A DNA stretch of 64,000 nucleotides, from contig OX328130.1 in the NCBI GenBank assembly GCA_946811695.1, positions 67,948,245-68,012,244 of the forward strand, written 5' to 3'. This document shows positions 54,010 to 63,479 of the stretch, piece by piece (position 1 is the first letter of the stretch; every line of letters starts with the position of its first letter). The DNA is from Gonocerus acuteangulatus (taxonomy: Eukaryota > Arthropoda > Insecta > Hemiptera > Coreidae). The notes beneath the pieces were generated by a model that did no database searches, had not been told where the DNA came from, and saw nothing but the letters and a program-made list of their open reading frames with translations. Both the position numbers and the translations under genes were made by a program.

Positions 54010-54620
54010 AATACGCCTTAGGAGCTGAGAAATAAAATAAAATAGGTGGAAAGTGCTTCATTTTATATATCGATTTTAGAAAATTATATCGACAAGATTC
54101 TTTCACCAATTCATTTGTTTTAGAGAGTAGATTAAAGAACAAATGCAATCGTTGAACAATCATTTATACTTTGTCAAATAAATTCAAAAATATTGTTTCG
54201 TTTGACGCAAACTAGCCTTATACATTTTTCTACCAAAAATAATAGGAGATTTAAAATCAGCACCCCAAGAGACCCCGATGAGGTAAATATCAATTATCAA
54301 AAATAATATTTTTTACCTCTAATTCCGAGAGATACTAGAGACTCTTCCGGAGAGGAAAAAGTATTATTTTTTCAAGGTAGGGATTGTCGGGGTTCGGTCA
54401 CTGCTTCTTAATAAAACTACATTTTCACTGTAAAATGTAGTTTTATTAAGAAGCAGTGACCGAACCCCGACAATCCCTACCTTGCATCATCAACGGTCAA
54501 CGATATCCTCTCAAAGTGTTATTTTTTGTTTTCGATGATATTTACCTCATTAGGGTTTCTTGGGGTGCTGATTTTAAATCAGCTATTATTTTTGGCGTGG
54601 AAAAATGTATAAGGCTAGTT
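54010..54620. repeat. Large imperfect palindrome of repeat family D
   Basis: Two copies of family D (see 16860-17340) face each other. Outer arms: AAACTAGCCTTATACATTTT, AAATCAGCACCCCAAGAGAC, then GATGAGGTAAATATC (54209-54292) against GATATTTACCTCATTAGGGT..GGGGTGCTGATTTTAAATC..AATGTATAAGGCTAGTTT (54538-54620). The centre is the perfect 53-bp-arm hairpin at 54373-54484. Confidence 0.85.
54373..54484. repeat. Perfect inverted repeat, 53-bp arms, 6-nt loop
   Basis: CAAGGTAGGGATTGTCGGGG..TAATAAAACTACATTTT at 54373-54425 is matched base for base by its reverse complement at 54432-54484. The loop is CACTGT. Perfect identity over 53 bp suggests very recent formation or strong conversion. Confidence 0.97.
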
Positions 54621-54792
54621 TACACAATATGCACACATTTTTTCAATCCAGCTTGTGTTTGAATTCCTTTGAAATTTAATGGACAAGCAGATATTTGCTG
54701 AAAAAAAAAAAACGGCGAAAGTCTGGAAATGGTTTTAATTATTCAAGTAGGCTTCAAATATAAATAATATGATTCATTGAGAGGACATCGAT

Positions 54793-54876
54793 GTCCGTTG
54801 AGAATGCGAAGGTGTCAGGAGATGTCAGAGGTCGGTCCGTTGAGAATGCGAAGGTGTCAGGAGATGTCAGAGGTCG
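54793..54876 (+). repeat. 42-bp direct duplication
   Basis: GTCCGTTGAGAATGCGAAGG, TGTCAGGAGATGTCAGAGGT, CG occurs twice without mismatch. Confidence 0.95.
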
Positions 54877-54928
54877 GTCGTGGTATCTTCATAAAACTAC
54901 ATTATCACGTGAAAATGTATTTTATTTT

Positions 54929-54970
54929 TGCCGACGATTCGGCTTGGAATTCAAGCCTTCATCAGGTCTG
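54929..54970 (-). ncRNA. Hammerhead-like motif, GAAU variant
   Basis: On the minus strand: GACC, UGAUGA following C, stem II (GGCUUG paired with CAAGCC around AAUUC), GAAU (expected GAAA), CGUC, GGC. The core is complete except the last base of GAAA. Probably a decayed copy. TCTGTAAAACAAGGAGGACA downstream is also found near 56780 in reverse (TCCTTCTTGTTTTACAG). Confidence 0.5.
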
Positions 54971-55082
54971 TAAAACAAGGAGGACAGAGTTAATTTATAT
55001 ACTGAAGAAATGAAAGGAAGAACATAATACGTAGATGAGGATGAGTGATACATGATACATATGGTAAGTGTGTGTTAAAACT

Positions 55083-55124
55083 AGAGCTTAAATTAGAGGT
55101 AGATTAATACAGATTAAAAACTTA
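55083..55124. repeat. Left inverted flank of the 16-bp minisatellite
   Basis: AGAGCTTAAATTAGAGGTAG then ATTAATACAGATTAAAAACT is, with a few mismatches, the reverse complement of 56433-56475 (TAGATTTTTAAATCTGTATT then AATCTATCTTTAGTTTAAGC). Confidence 0.85.
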
Positions 55125-56432
55125 AATGGGTGACATAGATAATGGGTGACATAGATAATGGGTGACATAGTTAATGGGTGACATAGTTAATGGGTGACAT
55201 AGTTAATGGGTGACATAGATAATGGGTGACATAGTTAATGGGTGACATAGTTAATGGGTGACATAGTTAATGGGTGACATAGTTAATGGGTGACATAGAT
55301 AATGGGTGACATAGATAATGGGTGACATAGTTAATGGGTGACATAGTTAATGGGTGACATAGTTAATGGGTGACATAGTTAATGGGTGACATAGATAATG
55401 GGTGACATAGATAATGGGTGACATAGTTAATGGGTGACATAGTTAATGGGTGACATAGTTAATGGGTGACATAGTTAATGGGTGACATAGTTAATGGGTG
55501 ACATAGATTATGGGTGACATAGTTAATGGGTGACATAGTTAATGGGTGACATAGTTAATGGGTGACATAGATAATGGGTGACATAGATAATGGGTGACAT
55601 AGTTAATGGGTGACATAGTTAATGGGTGACATAGATAATGGGTGACATAGTTAATGGGTGACATAGATAATGGGTGACATAGTTAATGGGTGACATAGTT
55701 AATGGGTGACATAGTTAATGGGTGACATAGTTAATGGGTGACATAGTTAATGGGTGACATAGTTAATGGGTGACATAGTTAATGGGTGACATAGTTAATG
55801 GGTGACATAGTTAATGGGTGACATAGTTAATGGGTGACATAGTTAATGGGTGACATAGTTAATGGGTGACATAGTTAATGGGTGACATAGTTAATGGGTG
55901 ACATAGTTAATGGGTGACATAGTTAATGGGTGACATAGTTAATGGGTGACATAGTTAATGGGTGACATAGTTAATGGGTGACATAGTTAATGGGTGACAT
56001 AGTTAATGGGTGACATAGTTAATGGGTGACATAGTTAATGGGTGACATAGTTAATGGGTGACATAGTTAATGGGTGACATAGTTAATGGGTGACATAGTT
56101 AATGGGTGACATAGTTAATGGGTGACATAGTTAATGGGTGACATAGTTAATGGGTGACATAGATAATGGGTGACATAGTTAATGGGTGACATAGATAATG
56201 GGTGACATAGATAATGGGTGACATAGTTAATGGGTGACATAGTTAATGGGTGACATAGTTAATGGGTGACATAGTTAATGGGTGACATAGATAATGGGTG
56301 ACATAGATAATGGGTGACATAGATAATGGGTGACATAGTTAATGGGTGACATAGATAATGGGTGACATAGATAATGGGTGACATAGTTAATGGGTGACAT
56401 AGTTAATGGGTGACATAGTTAATGGGTGACAT
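55125..56432. repeat. 16-bp minisatellite, 81 full units plus a partial one
   Basis: Unit AATGGGTGACATAGTT, with AT alternative to TT at the last two places (ATAGAT). First unit at 55125, last (partial) at 56421, exactly 81 x 16 bp, so there are no net indels. ATAGAT units are clustered near the two ends, and a long middle block (about 55685-56150) is all ATAGTT. One unit ends ATAGATT. Confidence 0.97.
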
Positions 56433-56475
56433 TAGATTTTTAAATCTGTATTAATCTATCTTTAGTTTAAGCTTT
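56433..56475. repeat. Right inverted flank of the 16-bp minisatellite
   Basis: Pairs with 55083-55124; together they bracket the array like the arms of a foldback element. Confidence 0.85.
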
Positions 56476-56595
56476 ACACATTTATCATACGTATTATTTA
56501 TTCTTTTAGATGACTTAAAATGTCTAAATTTTGATCTTAAGAGGCATGGGGTCGTTAGAGCAGTCTTCCTGTCTTCATACTACTTTATTTAATAG

Positions 56596-56639
56596 GCCCG
56601 ACATGTTTCGTGCATTTTTCCGCACCTCTTCAGGGGCAC
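56596..56639 (-). ncRNA. Hammerhead-ribozyme-like motif, type 2, complete core
   Basis: On the minus strand: GCCC, CUGAAGA, stem II (GUGC paired with GCAC around GGAAAAAU), GAAA, CAUG, UC, GGGC. Stem I is GCCC with GGGC, the core CUGANGA and GAAA is intact, stem III is minimal (C-G around AU), and the cleavage triplet would be GUC. This is the cleanest match in the window. Type I hammerheads with tiny stem III are known in Penelope-like elements and related retroelements. Confidence 0.75.
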
Positions 56640-56978
56640 TTTTATAATTTTTTTTAGTACATCCAAACAAACAATTTCATCATCATGATAAACATAATCA
56701 TATGTATTATTCTTGCTCGTCTATGTATAATGTTTTCCTTTCAATTCTTCTGTATATAAATTAGTATTAAGTCTGTCCTTCTTGTTTTACAGTCCTGATG
56801 AAGGATTGAATTTCTTAAAAAAAAGAAAAAAAAAAAAAAAAAGTAGTTTTATTAAGATAGTATTATCAAACCCTGACAAAATCTACCATCTCAATAACAT
56901 GACGTTTGCCTCAATTTTTGAGTTGAGTTAGAGCAATAATTTGTGGAAAACCCGCAAATGTTTGGATTCTTCACTGTT

Positions 56979-57024
<46 letters not shown>

Positions 57025-57849
57025 CCTTTGAAAGAAATCATTTAATCAAAACGTTTACAACTAAAAAAAATTAGATCATTAAATTCTGCGCCAATTGAAT
57101 ACTAAATATTTCAATTTAACCGAGTTGGTTTGAAGAAACTTTACGAAAAGAACAACATTTTTTTCCACTTTTGCTTAAATTCAGATTTTTGCGCCAAAAC
57201 ACATTTGGCAATCTTGAAATAACTACGAAGCTTTATCAACTATTTTGCGTTAGAACTATCCATTTCGTAAATATCCCAAGCGTTATTGCGTCGATATCTA
57301 AATATAGGCAAAACTGTGAACAATATAGAATTTAATAGTTTTTGTACGAGGAATGTAAGAAAAAGCATGAAAAGTCCGAACATTACGAGTTTTTCCCCAC
57401 TTTGTGGCTGTAGCACAACACAAATTAATGAGCAAACATCATATTATTGATATGTAATGCCTTTTTGATTAAATAAGATTGTTTCTAACTCTCCCGATTT
57501 ATTTTCTTTTTTTTTTTTATACGAGATTATAAAAGTACCTTTCTGGCAAATTCAGCAGTTTTACAGAAGAATTTAAGAGTTACTATACTAAAGTTTTCTA
57601 ATCACACATAGGAATAGCTTTATAAAACAAAAATATATGATAAGACATTAAAAATATCCTTTAAGTCGATTTTTTTTAAATACCTCGGTTCTGACCGTAT
57701 AAAAAATAACTAAGATCTACCTTAATGTGTTATCTCTTTTACTGTAGCTTGTATTCATGGCCTTTTGATTAGGGAGTAAACTGCAAAGGTATTTCAGACA
57801 TGCTGGTATGTGTGAAAAGGCGCGTTGGGTTGGGTTGGTAGTTTAAGGG
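56640..57849. other. Intergenic
   Basis: 56780-56820 has TCCTGATGAAGGATTGAATT, a cut-off hammerhead-like piece. A 39-base T run ends near 57019. The rest is AT-rich and unrecognised. Confidence 0.4.
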
Positions 57850-58014
57850 CTAGGTCATCTCCGCCCTTGTGTTTAATTGTGCAAGATTAATGTTAGGATG
57901 GAGACTGTTTTCACTATTATGTGTTTGAGATAGAGTTGTGTTACTAAAGTTGTATTTGGGAGAATCTAAGTTTGGAAAAAAAGAGAAATTATTGTTGTTA
58001 TAAAATTGCATGGA
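57850..58014 (-). pseudogene. Possible start of a CR1-like ORF2
   Basis: Minus-strand frame FYNNNNFSFFPNLDSPKYNF, then SLHPNINLAQLNTRAEM and a stop. INLAQLNTR resembles the first beta-strand of CR1/Jockey endonucleases (INIAQLNTRS). Short and broken; uncertain. Confidence 0.3.
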
Positions 58015-58020
58015 TATAAG

Positions 58021-58706
58021 AACCAGATTCACACACACATAAATATATTTGCACTTATATAAATATAGTATACATATATATGTATAGTGCACAGTACATA
58101 TATAAATACAGTACAAATAATAAAAAATATATATAATGTAAACATATATTTTGTTTTATTTTATTTTATTTATTTTTTTTTGTTCATTTTATTTTTTTTA
58201 ATTTCTTTTATTGTTATTTTATTTTTTATTTTGATATTTTTTAAAAATATTTTCTTCTTCTTTTTCCCTTTTTTTGCCTTCTTTTGTTTAAACTTTTTTT
58301 TTGTATATATATTTTTATTTATTTATTTTTTTCCTCATTTATTTATTTTGATATATACTAGCGATTACACTGTAATTCTCTAGGACCATCGACTCGGAGG
58401 ACGCAGAAATTCGACTCTTGCGTGGGAAAGAAGGAAAGGTATCAATTTAAGATCGTCTTCATTGTACGTAATCAAGATGTGAAACCTGACATTTACTGAA
58501 ATAAATGACAATTATCTACCAAAGAACTTCTACTCACAATAAAAAGACGGGCATTCGGAGCTCGTATGAGCCGAAGAAGGTTAAAATTACATCATTTTTT
58601 TTAGAAGGGTCTGAGATTTAAAAAAAAAAAAAAAAAAAACGCCATAGAGGAGTAGCGTTAACTGTGCGAATTCCTCACCAAGGTAGCGAGTCGCTACTAG
58701 CGACTA
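58021..58706. other. T-rich low-complexity and intergenic
   Basis: 58140-58360 is T-rich with (TTTTA)n character; the 98-codon frame through it is an artefact. An A-run of about 20 lies at 58620. No gene. Confidence 0.6.
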
Positions 58707-58711
58707 ATATA

Positions 58712-58800
58712 AGTCCGACTAATGGGAACTGCGTCATCTTTACGCGTTTTCGTTCTTAACCCTTGTGTCATTTGGAATAGAAACAGTCAATGTTTTGTAA
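58712..58800 (+). mobile_element. Helitron-like family, 5'-end fragment
   Basis: AAGTCCGACTAATGGGAACT, GCGTCATCTTTACGCG, TTGTGTCATTTGGAATAG: a diverged left end of the family seen at 29224 and 34441. Confidence 0.55.
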
Positions 58801-59323
58801 ACACAGGTACAAACGTAAAATGAAATCTCAAAGCGAAGCAAGATACACAAGAGAAAAGTGACGTTAATCTAAGCGCACATCTTGGCAATGGTGTCTTCAC
58901 CACCTTTTGCTAGGTTATAGAACAAAGAAAACAATTTTATTTGGACCAATACACAGCGTATTATGCACAAACATTTTTTTTTCAGGTTAAATTGGTAGAT
59001 TATAAAACTTTATTATTTCTAGCTTCTTCTCATCTCAGCCTGCTCTAGTAAGTCTTCGTCCGACAGATCTTTGTCAGTTTCATGCAACAGCATTTCAAAA
59101 ATATCTTCTTCCTCTGTTTCCCAAATCAATAAACTCAACTTCTCCATCTTCTTCAAACACTTGCTGAAAAAAGCCCCTTTCTTGATTCAGTTCATATGAA
59201 ATGACACACGGTGGTTGAAGCAAAACAGTCTATTCTATATTTTTGTAACGAAAGCAGGGATGTGGGGTTTTATTAGGACCCCAAGACAATTTTAGACCCA
59301 GAAGACAAACAAAAAAGTTTTTA

Positions 59324-60224
59324 TAGGGTTGGCAAATAAGTCCTTTCGGTTTTTGTATTCATGTTTTGTTTACAATATGTCACATTTATCTGATGCAATT
59401 AATCCCAACAGAGGATTGTTTATCCTATTTGCGGAAGCTCGGCTACGTTTCTAGGCTGGATGTTTGGGTCCCCCACTCTCTGACCGAAGCCAACTTGGCA
59501 AAACGCATTTCCATTTGCGATTCCCTGCGAAAACGTCAAGAAAACGATCCATTTCTTAAAAGACTTGTGACAGGGGATGAAAAGTGGATTGTCTACGATA
59601 ATGTGGTGCGAAAAAAATCTTGGAGACCTAGCAACGAACCACCTGGAACCACATCTAAAGCAGGATTGCACCCAAAGAAGATAATGCTTTCTGTATTGTG
59701 GGATTTCAAGGGTGTGATTTTTTATGACCTGCTGCCACAAGGTAAATCAATCGATTCCACTCTATACTGCTCACAATTAACAAAATTGAATGAATCAATT
59801 CGACGAAAACGCCCAGAACTGGCAAATCGAAAGGGTGTCGTCTTCCATCATGATAATGCCAGGCCCCACACTTCGTTAGTCACCCACAACAAATTGTTAG
59901 CCCTTGGATGGGATCTTTTGCCCCACCCTGCCTATTCACCGGACCTTGCTCCTAGTGACTACCACTTATTCCGGTCTCTACAAAATTCCTTAGGTGGAAA
60001 ACGGTTTGAAAACGAACAGGGTGTCAGGAAGCACCTTGATCATTTTTTCGCTAATAAACCACTGACATTCTATGAGAATGGGATTATTCAGCTGATGGAG
60101 AGATGGGGTAAAGTAATAGAAAATAATGGACATTACATTGTAGATTAAAATAAAAATTATTTTCAAAATATACAATAGTTTTCTTTCAACTTAAAAAACC
60201 GAAAGGACTTATTTGCCAACCCTA
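59324..60224 (+). mobile_element. mariner transposon, internally deleted
   Basis: Inverted termini GGGTTGGCAAATAAGTCCTT and AAGGACTTATTTGCCAACCC, each preceded or followed by TATA, so a TA target duplication is present (exact boundary ambiguous by 2 bp). The termini match exactly over more than 25 bp. Encloses a single transposase ORF. Confidence 0.93.
59366..60148 (+). CDS. mariner transposase lacking the N-terminal DNA-binding region
   Basis: 260 codons; intact mariner transposases are about 345. The catalytic domain is whole: LRKLGYVSRLDVWVPHSL (WVPHxL linker motif), VTGDEKWI (D71), HHDNARPH (D163) and YSPDLAPSDYHLF (D198); D163 and D198 have 34 residues between them (DD34D). The first residues (MFTICHIYLMQLIPTEDC) do not resemble the paired helix-turn-helix domain, and a junction near residue 12-18 marks the deletion. 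It could still cut DNA chemically but should not bind its own ends; it might poison active transposase by pairing. Start ATG is simply the first in frame. Confidence 0.92.
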   Translation: MFTICHIYLMQLIPTEDCLSYLRKLGYVSRLDVWVPHSLTEANLAKRISICDSLRKRQENDPFLKRLVTGDEKWIVYDNVVRKKSWRPSNEPPGTTSKAGLHPKKIMLSVLWDFKGVIFYDLLPQGKSIDSTLYCSQLTKLNESIRRKRPELANRKGVVFHHDNARPHTSLVTHNKLLALGWDLLPHPAYSPDLAPSDYHLFRSLQNSLGGKRFENEQGVRKHLDHFFANKPLTFYENGIIQLMERWGKVIENNGHYIVD

Positions 60225-61140
60225 TATTTGATGCCACTGCCATCTCAATGTGAACACAGCTTTTATTTGCGATGCTGCCAAAGAGATGAAAAGAATTGCA
60301 AATCTATACATTGAAAAAAATATAGATCAAATTAAGGGTTAATCACAGATTTCTCCGAATAAGATCACTATATCAAAACTGGAAAATTACTTATAAAATA
60401 TGTAGGTACATAGAACCATGGGTGTATATAGAAAATAATTTCGGGGGGGGGGCAGATAACATTTGGGGGTATATAATACTAACAATCTAGAACTTGGAAT
60501 AGTGAGCCAATTAAAAAGCTATTGCACCCAAACAAAATTATTTTTTCTGAACTAAGTGATCTTATTTAATTTTCTTTCAAGGTTTTTATGATACATTTTC
60601 ACCGATTTGGGGGGGGGGCTGCAGCCCCCACCCTAATATAAGCCCATGCCTAGAACACAAAAACGTAACAGTTACAATTTTTTTTTGCGTGAATATCACT
60701 CAATACACCACAATCCTAACCTCAGTTCATAAACTATGGATGGAGAGATGAAACCCGCTAAAACGGTGGAATGTGCAAAAAAGTGAACATTAGATAGCTA
60801 GAGAAGCTTAATATTTCCCGACAGCTATTATTACTAGTTTCTCAGCACATTAGTTGCTGAAGGACATCAAAGCACATGATGTACTCAACATGTGTTCCAG
60901 GCGGCTTTCGTCGCTCAAAAAGAAATAGGCCTTTGAATTTGCCGCTCATATTACAAGCATAATATCCTCCTCGTAATTCACGGATGCATTTATGCATTTT
61001 TATATAATTAGTGTGACGCAAGAATAAAACGATGGACCTATATAGAATTGTAAGAAATACGCGACTTTCAAACATACAGCATTGAGGGATGATTTTCAAA
61101 AATTACGCTCATAAAATATGCCCTCGTCCAACAAAGTAAA
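60225..61140. other. Intergenic around a MITE
   Basis: Apart from the family B MITE at 60417-60648, AT-rich sequence with no gene. The 85-codon minus frame at 60842-61099 has no recognised motif. Confidence 0.4.
60417..60648. mobile_element. hAT-like MITE, family B, reverse copy
   Basis: CATGGGTGTATATAG at the left, TATAAGCCCATG at the right, flanked by CATAGAAC (60409-60416) and CCTAGAAC (60649-60656), an 8-bp duplication with one mismatch. The CTGCAGCCCCC block is at the right. Confidence 0.88.
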
Positions 61141-61415
61141 AGTCCGACTCGTAAGAACTGCGTCATCTTAGCGCGGTTCCTTTAATATCTCTAGTGCCAT
61201 TAGTAAAGGAATAGAAGCAGTTATTAGTAGGGTTTGATCCTTCGGGAAGAATATAAAATAAGATCTCAAAGAGAAGATATCCTAAGCGGAAATATCCCTC
61301 CCCCGCCTTCTTAACGATCGCTCTAGGAAAACACTATTACCAATAATTTTCTCATTTTCCTATCTTCTTCTACTAAAATACTAAATTTACTGATAAATCT
61401 AATTAAAAAAAAAAT
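61141..61415 (+). mobile_element. Helitron-like family, partial copy
   Basis: GTCCGACTCGTAAGAACTGC, GTCATCTTAGCGCGGTTCCT, then AGATCTCAAAGAGAAGATAT and CCTAAGCGGAAATATCCC. It matches 15185-15360 in reverse. A second related end (AAAAGTCCGTCACGCAGGAG) starts at 61418. Confidence 0.6.
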
Positions 61416-61784
61416 CAATAAAAGTCCGTCACGCAGGAGCTACATAACTAAGCACTTTCCTCAGAATTTGGGTTGTGTAGACTGCTTTCCAGAATAATTT
61501 GATTACAATATCCTATACAAATCAAATAAAAACATGAATAGTTCTCTTTTAATTTTGTAATGAGTAAGTGTTCAATTATTAATTTTGTAATTAATTTGCT
61601 TCCTGAGTTATGTTTACACTTGGCACCTACTACACTACTTCATCAATACAAAAAACTTCATATTTTCGCCTTTTGATCTGACGCAGGAACAGGATACAGT
61701 CTCTTTAGTGGTAGAAAGCGCTCCTTGCGGCGGCCTTGCGAACCTACGCCTGGTGGGCTATTCTATTACATCAATATATTACAA

Positions 61785-62345
61785 AGTAAAACCCCCATTT
61801 CCGATAGACCGATTTAGATCATTTTTACAAAACGTCTTTCTCATGAGTTACCCACGACGTATACCGCGTTTCGTTACAATACAGCAGAAATTACGACCAG
61901 TATGAGTATATTTGTAATTTAGGTCCGGAGTAAACCCCCCCTCCTAATTAACCGATTTTGTTTATTTTTACAACACATATTTACCTGTAGATTACCACTA
62001 CGAATACCGAATTTCGTCGAAATATAACAAAAACCACGGCTGGTAGTGGCGAATTGGTATTGTGGGTCTAAAGTAAACCCCCCCCCCCCTCCTAATGAAC
62101 CGATTTAGTTTATTTTTAAATCTCACTTTTCTCTCTAGATTACCACTACGAATACCAAGTTTCGTTGAAATATAACAAATATTACTGGCATGAGCAAATT
62201 AGTGTTTTGGGTTCGGGGTAAACCCCCCCCCTTCCGGTGGACCGATTTTGGTGGTTAACGAACTCGTTCAATCGTTTGCTATTTTAATTTCTATATACCA
62301 AGTTTCGTGAAGAAAAAACAAAAACTCTGGCCGCTATCGTGTTAA
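61785..62345 (+). repeat. Degenerate tandem repeat, about 140-bp units x4
   Basis: Each unit has AGTAAACCCCCC, then ACCGATTT.GTTTATTTTTA, ACTACGAATACC.A.TTTCG and AAATATAACAAA. Units start near 61785, 61928, 62069 and 62217. The last ends CTGGCCGCTATCGTGTTAAC, then ACAGAC and (TA)n, the type of end shared with 20388-20480. Confidence 0.75.
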
Positions 62346-62350
62346 CAGAC

Positions 62351-62403
<53 letters not shown>
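62351..62403. repeat. (TA)n microsatellite
   Basis: TA run with one phase break. Confidence 0.95.
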
Positions 62404-62407
<4 letters not shown>

Positions 62408-62891
62408 TTTAACGGGGGTCATTTTCGGTGTCTAATAGGTAGGATCGATGGAGATTTGAAGAAATTCATCGCCCCATCGAAAATTCCCTTAGAACCTTAT
62501 TTTGTAGAGGATTTAGTAAGATTTCGAATGGTCACCTTCCATTTACGACGATTTCCCAACAATTTAGGAAGATATTTAGGAAAATATACGAAGCTTCAAA
62601 AACTTTACATGACTATTAATACATGACTATTTTTACTGGCGGACCTTTACCCCTTAGATTATTTACCTGAAATATTTTATTTCGAATACTTCCTGAACCC
62701 CAAATGAAACCAAAATTTTAAACATCTTAGTTTAGATGAATTTGAAACATGTCGAATTTCTCTCCAAAAACCATATTCCGGTGGACGGATTCTGCTAATT
62801 AACCTGATTAATTTGAAGTTGACCGTTCAAATTATACGAAAGTTTTTTGAACGAAATTTCATCATAATCGGACCATTTTTGAGACTGTGAA

Positions 62892-62892
<1 letters not shown>
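62404..62892. other. Helitron-like internal sequence
   Basis: GATTTAGTAAGATTTCGAAT, GTCACCTTCCATTTACGACG, GGAAAATATACGAAGCTTC, then GGTGGACGGATTCTGCTAAT and GAAATTTCATCATAATCGGA. Same order as in C1 and C2, but no ends are preserved. Confidence 0.5.

Positions 62893-62965
<73 letters not shown>
62893..62965. repeat. (CATA)n then (TA)n microsatellite
   Basis: About seven CATA units followed by a TA run. Confidence 0.95.
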
Positions 62966-62967
<2 letters not shown>

Positions 62968-63064
62968 TGAATATTAGATAGTTAGCCGTCGAGGTGATAA
63001 GCAAACATGGAATAGTTGGGATTCGGCTAAGAAAACCTCAAAACGATTTTTGTAAAAAATCTAT

Positions 63065-63106
63065 ATTCAGGACATTTCGGCTACTCTTTGGTAGCCTTCG
63101 TCAGCA
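63065..63106 (-). ncRNA. Hammerhead-like motif, type 3, left arm
   Basis: On the minus strand: UUCAUUG, CUGACGA, stem II (GGCUAC paired with GUAGCC around CAAAGA), GAAA, UGUC, CUGAA. The core is intact; stem I pairing is weak (CUGAA against UUCAUUG). Confidence 0.5.
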
Positions 63107-63220
63107 ATGAAAGTGCAGGAGGGAGGCAGAGGAAGACCAATGTTAACACTTAAGTAAGGAAACCAGTAACTATGGTTACTTAAGTGTTGACTTTGGTCTT
63201 CCTCGGCCTCCCTGCACTTT

Positions 63221-63263
63221 CATTGCTGACGAAGGCTACCAAAGAGTAGCCAAAACGTCCTGA
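63221..63263 (+). ncRNA. Hammerhead-like motif, type 3, right arm
   Basis: On the plus strand: CAUUG, CUGACGA, the same stem II, then CAAAACGUCCUGAA. The G of GAAA is replaced by A, so this copy is probably inactive. It lies on the opposite strand to the left-arm copy. Confidence 0.45.
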
Positions 63264-63330
63264 ACATAGATTTTTTTTTTACAAAAATCGTATTGAGGTC
63301 TTCTTAGCCGAATCCCAACTATTCCATGTT

Positions 63331-63335
<5 letters not shown>

Positions 63336-63391
<56 letters not shown>
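63336..63391. repeat. (TA)n microsatellite
   Basis: TA run at the 5' border of the CR1-like fragment. Confidence 0.95.
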
Positions 63392-63392
<1 letters not shown>

Positions 63393-63479
63393 GGTGTAAG
63401 TTGTTCCCCATTCACGTTGGATACTGGCAGTTGCCCATACAAAATATCGCTTTTCTTTGAGATATCTATGAGTATGTGT

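Larger units (their letters stand above)
63001..63335. repeat. Inverted repeat, about 155-bp arms, with hammerhead-like cores
   Basis: GCAAACATGGAATAGTTGGG..TTCGGCTAAG..CTTCGTCAGCAATGAAAG..AACACTTAAGTAA on the left is matched, with about ten differences, by its complement ending CCAACTATTCCATGTTTGC. The spacer is about 17 nt. Each arm holds a hammerhead-like core and the whole is bracketed by (TA)n tracts. Confidence 0.9.

Noticed and set aside
58087..58383. 98-codon Phe-rich ORF
   Set aside because: Translation of a T-rich low-complexity tract.
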